This document shows positions 23,525-31,668 of a stretch of 64,000 bases of DNA, piece after piece; positions within the stretch are counted from its first letter, which is position 1, and each line of letters begins with the position of its first letter. Source of the DNA: Cohnella phaseoli. Its GTDB lineage: Bacteria > Bacillota > Bacilli > Paenibacillales > Paenibacillaceae. The DNA is taken from the NCBI RefSeq assembly GCF_003386235.1, contig NZ_QRDZ01000020.1, positions 119,916 through 183,915 of the forward strand, in the 5' to 3' direction. The translations under genes and the position numbers were made by a program. The notes under the pieces were generated by a model. That model was not told the origin of the DNA. It did no database searches and saw nothing but the letters and a program-made list of their open reading frames with translations.

Positions 23525-25201
23525 ATGACAGAATTGTTCGGGAGTAGGCGGATAGATGAGCCGCTGTTATTTTGCCTGGACTACATGGAGCGGCTGAGCT
23601 TGGCGCCCGAAGCTGTGCAGGACTATGGAAGCGGCGCCGGCTATTGGATGCTGTCGATTACGAAAGGCAAAGTTTGGGCGGCATCCGCTGAAGGAAATAG
23701 GCAATTGTCCAAGGGAGACAGCATGATGCTGTCTCCCTTGGACCCGTTACTACTGACTGCTGACGCGGACGGCTGCGAAGGCTATAGGCTCTCGTATCGG
23801 TTTGTTAAGCCAAGCGGCGCAGATAATCGCATGACGCTTCCTTGGGAAGAGTACGGCAAACGTTCGTTTCGCATCAAGCCTTTCGCCCGGCTGGCGGACG
23901 AGCTTGCAGAGCTGTATCGCAGCTTAAACGGAACGACGCCGCTGGAGCAATTCAAGTCGCAGCTGTTATTTCAGCAGATGCTGTATCGCATGCTGGATCA
24001 GTACCGTTCGACGAACGACGAAGGGACTTCGCTGGAGGCGGTAAGCCGGTCGATCGCGTATCTTCAAACGAACTATGCCTCCGACTACACCGTCACTCAG
24101 TTGGCGGATCAAGTCAATATCAGCGTCCGTCAGTATACGCGCTTGTTCAAGCGGATTACGGGGAAGACGCCGATGGACTATTTGAACGATTTTCGCATTA
24201 ACCGCTCCAAGGAATTGCTGCTCCAAACGGATGACCAGCTCAGCCGAATTTCCAGCAGAATCGGAATTAAAGACGTGCACTATTTCAATCGACGTTTCAA
24301 ACAAACGGTAGGCTGTTCGCCCAAGGAATATGTGAGAAAACGTCAAATCGATTCGAAAATCGTAACGATGCATTACACGGGAGAGATGCTGGCGCTTGGC
24401 ATGAGGCCGATCGGCACGCTGGACGTCACTCTGGAGCAGCTGCAGGAGGACGCCACCGGCATCGTCAGTATTGGCGAAGCGGAGTACAGGACAAGCGATC
24501 TGCTGGAGCTGAAACCGGATCTGATCGTGGCCTCCGACTTTATGTCTCGCGAGCAGCTCACCCATCTCGAAACGCTGGCTCCGGTCATCGTCGTTCCGTG
24601 GGATACGCTGCCGATCGAGCGGCTGAAGCAGATCGCCCGCGTATTGGGCAAGCAGAACGAGGCTCAGGTATGGTTCGACCGCTATACGCGCAAAAAACAA
24701 GCGGTGCAGAGCTGGTGCAAGGAACGGTTAAAGCCCGATGAGACGGCGGCGGTTATTCGGCTGGATGAACAGAAAGTATGGGTTCATGCGTCGCGTTTTT
24801 TTCCTCTGTTTTACGATGCAATCGGATTCCGCCCCTCTGCGCTTATGAACCTCACAACGGAGCGGAACGCCGATAATAGGCGGGTAGAGGTTCCGTTCGA
24901 TCGACTTGCAGAGATAGAAGCGGATCGACTGTATGTCGTAGAGGGGAGGGAGAAGGAATTTAAGCGCTGGCTGAAGGGGTTGATTCAGACGAAACAGTGG
25001 AACGAATTAAGCGCGGTTAGAAACAAACAAGTATACGTCATCCGACAAAAAGGCGTATCCAATAATGCCAGCAGCCTGGAATGGCAGCTTGACCAGGTGG
25101 AGCAACTGCTTGGCGATACGTCAGCGGTTCCGCGGGCAGGCGGATTTTTTGCGGGGAATGTCGATTATGTGCTTAGGCAAGGGCGGGTTGTTGAGGGATA
25201 A
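23525..25201 (+). CDS. Btr-like regulator: AraC HTH fused to siderophore-binding domain
   Basis: Protein of 558 residues, about the size and order of B. subtilis Btr. An N-terminal cupin-like region (~1-150) is followed by an AraC double HTH (~168-270; QLADQVNISVRQYTRLFKR and IGIKDVHYFNRRFKQ). A cytosolic copy of a FeuA/FhuD-type binding domain follows (~275-535; MLALGMRPIGTLDVTLEQL, LLELKPDLIVAS). Btr senses the ferric siderophore that has been imported and activates its uptake genes. It begins 2 bp after the monooxygenase stop. Feed-forward activation of the operon or of a distant permease operon is inferred. Confidence 0.93.
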   Translation: MTELFGSRRIDEPLLFCLDYMERLSLAPEAVQDYGSGAGYWMLSITKGKVWAASAEGNRQLSKGDSMMLSPLDPLLLTADADGCEGYRLSYRFVKPSGADNRMTLPWEEYGKRSFRIKPFARLADELAELYRSLNGTTPLEQFKSQLLFQQMLYRMLDQYRSTNDEGTSLEAVSRSIAYLQTNYASDYTVTQLADQVNISVRQYTRLFKRITGKTPMDYLNDFRINRSKELLLQTDDQLSRISSRIGIKDVHYFNRRFKQTVGCSPKEYVRKRQIDSKIVTMHYTGEMLALGMRPIGTLDVTLEQLQEDATGIVSIGEAEYRTSDLLELKPDLIVASDFMSREQLTHLETLAPVIVVPWDTLPIERLKQIARVLGKQNEAQVWFDRYTRKKQAVQSWCKERLKPDETAAVIRLDEQKVWVHASRFFPLFYDAIGFRPSALMNLTTERNADNRRVEVPFDRLAEIEADRLYVVEGREKEFKRWLKGLIQTKQWNELSAVRNKQVYVIRQKGVSNNASSLEWQLDQVEQLLGDTSAVPRAGGFFAGNVDYVLRQGRVVEG

Positions 25202-25239
25202 GTGCTGTTCAATATCGGATTTTGCATTGTTAATAATAT

Positions 25240-25279
25240 CGCAAGCTTAGGGTAAGCGCCCCGGGCTTGCGCTTTTTTT
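25240..25279 (+). terminator. Rho-independent terminator of the siderophore operon
   Basis: CGCAAGC (25240-25246) and GCTTGCG (25265-25271) form the stem, followed by CTTTTTTT. The stem core matches the terminators at 18908 and 43219. Confidence 0.85.
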
Positions 25280-25297
25280 ATGGATGGAAACGTTGCC

Positions 25298-25328
25298 GTA
25301 GAATACTTAATAGTTTGTGTAGGAAAGT
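25298..25328 (+). promoter_or_regulatory. 21-bp-spaced direct repeat, site 1 (response-regulator box)
   Basis: GTAGAATA at 25298 and GTAGGAAA at 25319, exactly 21 bp apart, with CTTAA following the first. The same arrangement occurs at 35734 and 43152. A TACAAT -10 box starts 36 bp after the second half-site, the same distance as at the ABC operon. It is the presumed binding site of the AraC-type response regulator encoded at 41440-43041. Confidence 0.72.
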
Positions 25329-25331
25329 AGA

Positions 25332-25390
25332 TTTATGTTGGAAGCTCTTCGAAATACAATAGGAGCAGTCTTGGAATAATAGCGCTTTCA
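25332..25390 (+). promoter_or_regulatory. Promoter and cre-like site of the glycan-enzyme operon
   Basis: TTTATG (25332-25337), 17 bp, TACAAT (25355-25360). The poor -35 box suits an activator-dependent promoter. Read on the minus strand, 25377-25390 is TGAAAGCGCTATTA, matching the cre consensus at 13 of 14 positions just after the expected transcription start. Confidence 0.6.
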
Positions 25391-25406
25391 AGAGAGAGGG
25401 GAAACA

Positions 25407-28400
25407 ATGAGACAAAGGCTGGGACTACTCTTATTGGTATTCGCATTGTTGGCGGGGAGTGCGGCAGCGGCGGGTTCGGCAGAGGCTGCTCCGCCATCGC
25501 AAACGCTTTATGTATTTGATTTGAAAGCTTTTATCCGCGGCAAAGGGATGATTAGCCAGAAGGTTGCCTACGATTATCAGAAGCTGGCGACAGCGCTGCA
25601 AGGTATTGCGAATCGCGACGCGCCTCGAATCTATTATGAGTACGAGAGCAATAGCATGGCGACGGAAGCGAATGTGGAGACCGACAAGTATTGGCTGGAT
25701 AAGCTGAATCAACCGGGCGAGTACTTGCACGATTATGCGAAGGACGACAGCCAAAGCTTCTCCGACTTGCTCGCGATCTTCCGTTCGTCGGTCAACGGAG
25801 TAGCGGTGTGGGACGAGGAAGTGCCTGCGACTGCCAACGTGGCTTCTACCCTTGCAGGCGTGGATAATTTGCTTCCTGTCCGATACGATCCTTCGCCCGG
25901 GAGCGCCTATACGGAACTGGTTACCGGTCTGGGGCTCCCTGTCGTTGTCGACCTAAGAGGCAAATTTACCGGTACGGGCGTCATACCGGATATTGGCCGC
26001 GCAAGTACGGGAAGCGCCAAGAACGACGCTTATTTATGGGCTAAGGCGCTGTACCTGGATACGGGCAAGACGAATCCGATGCTGATGACGAATTCCCTTG
26101 ACGGAGCGTCTTGGAGCCTGAACGATGTGGAAGGAGAAACGCAGTACGGGGCCAAAGTCATCTCCGCCTATATTCCGGAGCAGATAGAAGCCGGAGCGAC
26201 CGCAGCGGTTTCCTTAACCGTTCAAAATACGGGGACGGCGACCTGGAAGCTAGACGAATTGTATCGTCTAGGGGCGCTGTCTAGTAATTCGATCCTATGG
26301 ACCAATATGCCGGATGGCGGTCATTCGTTGGCGGTGAACGATCAGAGGGTGTTTCTGAATGCTGCCGATACGATCGCTCCGGGCGAGACGAAGAAATTCC
26401 GCTTTGCGCTCAAAGCTCCTGACGCACAAGGCCAGGTTGTTTTCTCGGCGAATGTCGTCAGAGACGGAGTCGCTTGGATGGCCGGGACGGGAATCACGAG
26501 GACGATCGATATCGTGGCGCCTTCGTCGCCTCCGGTTGGCCCGCCTCCGGCAATCGATCCGCCGGACGATCCGAATCGAATCCCGGCGACCGTTGAAGAT
26601 ACGCCTCCTGCGGAAGCCGACGGACTGACGCTGGCGGCTCAAGCGATTGCCGAGAATCTCCCGAATGCGATGAATCCGGGAGACGTGATGAATATTTCCC
26701 TTACGCTGCGAAATAAGGGAACCCAGACATGGGCGGAAATACTGGCCGGTGAACCTGTAAATGTTCGCCTTGCAACGCTGGAGAACAACGGGTTTCAGTG
26801 GGGGGAAACCAATGGCGGATATTCGTTGGCCCCTAACAACGCCCGGGTGTTTATGAACGGGGAAGTTGACACGGAGGAGGAATATACCTTCCGGTTCACG
26901 ATCGAAGCGCCGCAGCAGGCCGGCGTGTATACGTTCGCGGCGCAATTGATTCGTGACGGCAAAGCCTGGTTCGGTCCGAAGGTGACCAAGTCGATCACGG
27001 TAGGGGAGTCGTCGGCGGAACCGGTTGAAATTCCCGTCAACAGCGATACGTTCTCCTATCCGGATTTATTCAATAATTCCTTGCCGAACGCGGATTATTA
27101 TATCGCCAAGAAAGCCTTCTTTTTCGACTTGAGTCCGGATCAGACCAGTATACCGAACGATGACAGGAGTCAGCCCTTGGGCACGGACTATCGAACGCTG
27201 ATTGAGCTGCTGGCTGCGCAGAACGCCAAAGCGGGCGAGAATATTTTCACTGTAGGCGGGTTTGTTCCCTGGTTTTTGAAGTATACGAATTTTGCCGATC
27301 CGCTCGGCTCCAATCTTACACCGGTAGAGGCGGAGTGGACGTATGCGGATATCGTATCTCGTTATAACGCGCAGAAGGATGCGGACGCTTACGGCTTAAC
27401 CGGCTTGTCCAACGCCTCGGTCTTCAGGCACGTGCCGCTGGCGGCTGCTTACGAACAGAACAATGATAAAGGAAATAACGGTAAAACGCTGGAGGAAGGC
27501 AAGAAGTACGTGACCTTCTTCATGGGAGATTTCGATGCCGGCGCCTGGACGTCCAGCGCGCTGCCGATTTTGTGGGACGATCCGCAGCGAGGCGAGCTTC
27601 CGCTTGCCTGGTCGTTCGTTCCGAATACGTCGGAGCGCGTGCCGCAGATGTACAACTATCTGTATGAGACGATGGGGCCAAACGATTATTTCGTAGCCGG
27701 AGACAACGGGGCGGGCTACTTGAACCCGATGATGCTTATGGCGGAAAATCGGCCCGACGGTCTTCCGGATTTCCTGGACGTGTGGGAGAGCTACAATGTC
27801 GGATTGTACGACAAGTTCGACTTGGACATTACCGGTTTTCTCATCAGCGGCAATTCCCAGAGCACGCCGTTAAGAGTGCAGGAAGTCTATAGCCGTATTT
27901 CACCGGCCGGAGTCGGGAACAACGCCGGGTTCGATCAGGATATTGTCAATGGTACGCCGTTTGCTCCGGTTACGGACATGGGCCTGTTCCGATCGGATAC
28001 CGAGCAATTCGGCAAGGACTTGGTCAGAGCGTTAAAAAGAAATCAATTTTTGAACATCCGAGTCATTCTGACGAAGCCGTCGGACATCGTTGCAGCCGTT
28101 CAATACGTGCAAACGAATCATCCGGAGCTGAATTTTGAAGTGGTTGATCCCTATACTTACTTCCGTTTCTATAAGGAAGCCGAAGGAGATACCGGAACGA
28201 TCGATGAAACGAAGCAATATCAAGCCGTTAAAGCCGGAGCTCCAATTACGATAGACGGCGTAGCCAAAGCCGAGGAATGGGAAAAGGCAGCGGAAATTGT
28301 CGTGAGTCCGCTTTCCGACGATGTGGTTGCTTACGGCACCGTATGGGGAGCGGAAACGGATGCGGCGGATTTGACGTCTCGTTACCGGATTCGTTGGGAC

Positions 28401-29804
28401 GATCAGCATCTGTACTTGCTGGAAGAGAGAACGGACGATTCGCTTCATTTTACGGAGACCGGCGCTCAAATGTACTTATCCGATGCCACGATGCTATTCC
28501 TGGACTTGGGGCATGACAAGCAAGGGGGCGTCTACAAGAACGGGGACTACGCCTTATTCCTGACGCCGAGCGGGCCGGATGAACAGCCGCATATGTTTAT
28601 TCGCGAAGGCCGGGACGAAGGGCAGATCGAGCGCGAATTCACGGACGGTCGCATTGCCGGCGTCATTACGGATTCCGGATATACGATGGAAGTTGCCATT
28701 CCGTGGTCTGCCTTGCAAACGATGCCGTTCGCCCCCGGAGTGGACCGCAAAGTGGGCATGAGCTTGCTGGCCACCGATCAAGACGGCTCCGGCAATTGGG
28801 GGCAGATCATGTGGGTTGGGGATGGCGACAATCAGGCGAATTGGGCGGATATGAAGTTTGTCGGGGTGGCGAACCCGACCGATCCGGGCGGTCCGACAGG
28901 TCCCGGAAGCTCCACAGGTTCCGGAAGCTCCTCAGGCCCAAGCACACCGCCAAAGGTTGAACAGCAAGATCCCGCCCATGAACCGATGGATAAGGAGCTT
29001 GTCGAAGAACTGCTTCGAAAATCCGAGCAATCCGAAGCGGCACAGCTGAGAGCGGTATCCGAGGGGATTAAGGTTGCCGCTGCGACGGCGGCCAAACCGA
29101 CGAAAATCGCGATTCGATTGCCGACGGAGAATACGGTTCATCCCGTCTATCTGTATAAAATCGGCGAGGACGGCAAGCTGATCTATGTACCGAGCAAGCG
29201 TTCCGGCGGCGTTGTTGAAGCGGAGGTAACGGAGCCGGGCCTGTACGGATTAATCGAATACGATAGAAGCTATGCGGACGTTCCGTCCGGTTATTGGGTA
29301 TACGACGTGATTCGCGATTTGAGCGCAAGGCAGATCGTAGCGGGAGTCGACGCCGCACAATTTAATCCGGCCAGCCCGATCACCCGCGCCGAATTCACGG
29401 CTATGCTTGCCAGAGCGGCAGGACTCAAGCCCGCGGCAGGATCAAGTTTCGCGGATGTTGCGGCCGACAAGTGGTATACGGGCTATATCGCCGCAGCGCG
29501 GCAAGCGGGCTGGACGAAAGGAGAATCCGCGGACAGCTTTAATCCGAGCGGCATCATTACGCGCGAGCAGATGGCGGTTATGATGATCCGAATACTGAAG
29601 AATGCGTCAGGGACGAAGGATTTGCCGGCAATGTTCAAGGATGACGAGTCCGTCTCTTCCTGGGCTCGGGATGCGGTCAGAATGGCTGCGGAGCTTGAAC
29701 TGTTGAAAGGCAATCCGACCGGTAACTTCCTGCCGCTCAAGATGACCTCCCGAGCGGAGGGGGCGCAGGCGATCTATAATTTGCTCCGCTATCTGGAGAA
29801 GTAA
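25407..29804 (+). CDS. Surface-anchored GxGYxYP protein with Ig insert, CBM9-like and SLH domains
   Basis: Secreted protein of 1465 residues. Signal peptide (~1-27). A GxGYxYP-family module, a putative glycoside hydrolase of unknown activity, is split: N-terminal part ~30-238, C-terminal part ~551-930 with the motif GAGYLNP at 768-774. Between them sit two Ig-like domains (~245-365 and ~405-540; AAVSLTVQNTGTATWKLDEL). These are absent from the next gene's paralogue, so they are an insertion into the catalytic module. A CBM9/DOMON-like beta sandwich follows (~938-1155), then a Gly/Ser/Pro linker and three SLH repeats (~1290-1465). It should act on glycan at the cell surface. ATG 25407 follows GAGAGAGGGG. 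First gene of a four-enzyme operon. Confidence 0.9.
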   Translation: MRQRLGLLLLVFALLAGSAAAAGSAEAAPPSQTLYVFDLKAFIRGKGMISQKVAYDYQKLATALQGIANRDAPRIYYEYESNSMATEANVETDKYWLDKLNQPGEYLHDYAKDDSQSFSDLLAIFRSSVNGVAVWDEEVPATANVASTLAGVDNLLPVRYDPSPGSAYTELVTGLGLPVVVDLRGKFTGTGVIPDIGRASTGSAKNDAYLWAKALYLDTGKTNPMLMTNSLDGASWSLNDVEGETQYGAKVISAYIPEQIEAGATAAVSLTVQNTGTATWKLDELYRLGALSSNSILWTNMPDGGHSLAVNDQRVFLNAADTIAPGETKKFRFALKAPDAQGQVVFSANVVRDGVAWMAGTGITRTIDIVAPSSPPVGPPPAIDPPDDPNRIPATVEDTPPAEADGLTLAAQAIAENLPNAMNPGDVMNISLTLRNKGTQTWAEILAGEPVNVRLATLENNGFQWGETNGGYSLAPNNARVFMNGEVDTEEEYTFRFTIEAPQQAGVYTFAAQLIRDGKAWFGPKVTKSITVGESSAEPVEIPVNSDTFSYPDLFNNSLPNADYYIAKKAFFFDLSPDQTSIPNDDRSQPLGTDYRTLIELLAAQNAKAGENIFTVGGFVPWFLKYTNFADPLGSNLTPVEAEWTYADIVSRYNAQKDADAYGLTGLSNASVFRHVPLAAAYEQNNDKGNNGKTLEEGKKYVTFFMGDFDAGAWTSSALPILWDDPQRGELPLAWSFVPNTSERVPQMYNYLYETMGPNDYFVAGDNGAGYLNPMMLMAENRPDGLPDFLDVWESYNVGLYDKFDLDITGFLISGNSQSTPLRVQEVYSRISPAGVGNNAGFDQDIVNGTPFAPVTDMGLFRSDTEQFGKDLVRALKRNQFLNIRVILTKPSDIVAAVQYVQTNHPELNFEVVDPYTYFRFYKEAEGDTGTIDETKQYQAVKAGAPITIDGVAKAEEWEKAAEIVVSPLSDDVVAYGTVWGAETDAADLTSRYRIRWDDQHLYLLEERTDDSLHFTETGAQMYLSDATMLFLDLGHDKQGGVYKNGDYALFLTPSGPDEQPHMFIREGRDEGQIEREFTDGRIAGVITDSGYTMEVAIPWSALQTMPFAPGVDRKVGMSLLATDQDGSGNWGQIMWVGDGDNQANWADMKFVGVANPTDPGGPTGPGSSTGSGSSSGPSTPPKVEQQDPAHEPMDKELVEELLRKSEQSEAAQLRAVSEGIKVAAATAAKPTKIAIRLPTENTVHPVYLYKIGEDGKLIYVPSKRSGGVVEAEVTEPGLYGLIEYDRSYADVPSGYWVYDVIRDLSARQIVAGVDAAQFNPASPITRAEFTAMLARAAGLKPAAGSSFADVAADKWYTGYIAAARQAGWTKGESADSFNPSGIITREQMAVMMIRILKNASGTKDLPAMFKDDESVSSWARDAVRMAAELELLKGNPTGNFLPLKMTSRAEGAQAIYNLLRYLEK

Positions 29805-29910
29805 GCGCCAAGATGAAGCTTAGCCGGGAGGCTGTCTCGCCAGTCATCGACGATGCGCTGCGGGCAGCCTCTCGTTCCAATGCGTTCAGCGGTATAGGAG
29901 GAGGGTTTGG

Positions 29911-31668
29911 ATGTACCATTTTCAGGCTTCGGCCTATGTGTATTCCTATGCAGGTCCTGATAACAGCAAGCTGCGTTACGATTTGCTGAAAGCCTTATCC
30001 GCTCTGCAAGGGCTGGCAAATCGGGACAGCTGCAGATTGTATATCACGTTTATGGAAGAGACGGATCGCTATTGGCTGAATCAATATCGGGACAAGAACG
30101 GATTTCTCGCGAGTGAAAGCTGGCAGGAATTGCAGGATTGGGACGAATTGCTGACCGTGTTTGAGCCTTGGTTGGACGGTGTTGTGCTGTGGGATGAAGG
30201 GGTTCCGGCCACGTCGAATGTGGCTGCAACCATAAGCGGCGTGGAGCGGCTGCTTCCGGTACGGTACGATCCGGCTCCCGATTCGTTCTATAGCCGATTT
30301 ATTGCCGGGGATCGCCGACTTCCCGTGAAGCGCAGCCTTGTCGGATGGTTCACGGGAACCGGTACGATACCGGGCAGCGATATTCCCAGCTCGGGAAGCG
30401 CCAAGTGCGACGCCTATCTCTGGGCCAAGCTGAACTATCTGGATACCGGAATGTGCGACCCCCATCTACTTGCTTACTATCTGGACGCGCAGCGCTGGCT
30501 CCCCGACGGGGAATGGTACCCGGATCTAAGCAATGCGATGGTGACGAATCACGATTATTATATCGCTCGGAAAGCTTTTTTCTTCGATCTCAGCCCGTGG
30601 GACGACGAGCTTCCCGGGGACGATCCCGAGCAGCCGTTAGGCGCCGATCTTCATACGATGAAATCAATCCTGCTCAGCCAATATCACAACAGCGGAGGGG
30701 AGCGAATTTTTACGGTCGGCGGGTTTACGCCCTGGTATGTGAAATATACGCAATCCAGCATCCGGCCGGGCAAACATGAAGCCGTAGAGACGGAATGGCG
30801 GTATGCGGAAATACTGTCCTGCTACAATGCGATCATGGACGCCGATGCCTACGGCTTGTCGGGGATGGCGAACGCATCGGTTCACCGGCATCATCCACTT
30901 GGGGAGCGATACGTCCAATCGAGGCCGGATGCGGTCGTGAACAAGGCGGAGAAGAACAAAGTCTATGTTCTATTCTTCATGGGAGACTACGATTCCGCGG
31001 CATGGCTTAATGCGCATATCCGTCTGATCTGGGACGACCCGCGAAGAGGGCAGCTTCCGCTTGCGTGGGGCTTCAATCCCAATTTATCCGAGCGCGTGCC
31101 GCAAGCGTTCGAATACGTCTACCGAACAAAGACCGCCAACGATGTGTTCGTATCCGGCGATTCCGGAGCGGGTTACTTGAACCCGACTCATCTGATCGAG
31201 CCCAGAGTCCATTCGGGTTTGCCATCTGGATTGGAAGCATGGGTGGCCCATAACCAAACGTATTATGAGCGGTTTGATCTGACGGTAACCGGCTTCTTGC
31301 TTAACGGCTTTCAGTATATCAATGAAGAGGTACAGAAGGCGTATGCCCGCTTTTCTCCGGACGGGGTGATTACCCAGGAGTACGATGGGCCTGCCGCGGT
31401 AGAGGGAACGGTATTCCAGCAGCTTTTTCACAATATAGGGCCTTACGGAACGCTGCGAGAGGCTGCGGATGTGATCTACGACAGCCTGACCGTTACGGAG
31501 GAGCCGCAGTTCATCGTCTACCGTACCGTGCTCGTTCCTCCGACTCATCTCGTGAACTTGTTAGCCATGATTCGGGAGGAGCGGCCTGAGCTGCAGCTTG
31601 AGCCGCTAGACCCCTACACCTTTTTTAGGATGAAAAAACAGTATTTATCGGAGGTACCTCATGATTAA
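29911..31668 (+). CDS. Cytosolic GxGYxYP-family protein
   Basis: Protein of 585 residues without signal peptide, colinear with the GxGYxYP module of the preceding gene: matching phrases are KALSALQGLANRD, YIARKAFFFDLSP, IFTVGGFTPWYVKYT and GAGYLNP (419-425). It lacks the Ig insert, CBM9-like and SLH parts. The family is annotated as putative glycoside hydrolases, but its reaction is unknown. A surface and a cytosolic copy in one operon suggests the same bond is cut outside and again after import. ATG 29911 has GGAGGAGGG. Its last 8 bases overlap the GH38 gene. Confidence 0.88.
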   Translation: MYHFQASAYVYSYAGPDNSKLRYDLLKALSALQGLANRDSCRLYITFMEETDRYWLNQYRDKNGFLASESWQELQDWDELLTVFEPWLDGVVLWDEGVPATSNVAATISGVERLLPVRYDPAPDSFYSRFIAGDRRLPVKRSLVGWFTGTGTIPGSDIPSSGSAKCDAYLWAKLNYLDTGMCDPHLLAYYLDAQRWLPDGEWYPDLSNAMVTNHDYYIARKAFFFDLSPWDDELPGDDPEQPLGADLHTMKSILLSQYHNSGGERIFTVGGFTPWYVKYTQSSIRPGKHEAVETEWRYAEILSCYNAIMDADAYGLSGMANASVHRHHPLGERYVQSRPDAVVNKAEKNKVYVLFFMGDYDSAAWLNAHIRLIWDDPRRGQLPLAWGFNPNLSERVPQAFEYVYRTKTANDVFVSGDSGAGYLNPTHLIEPRVHSGLPSGLEAWVAHNQTYYERFDLTVTGFLLNGFQYINEEVQKAYARFSPDGVITQEYDGPAAVEGTVFQQLFHNIGPYGTLREAADVIYDSLTVTEEPQFIVYRTVLVPPTHLVNLLAMIREERPELQLEPLDPYTFFRMKKQYLSEVPHD

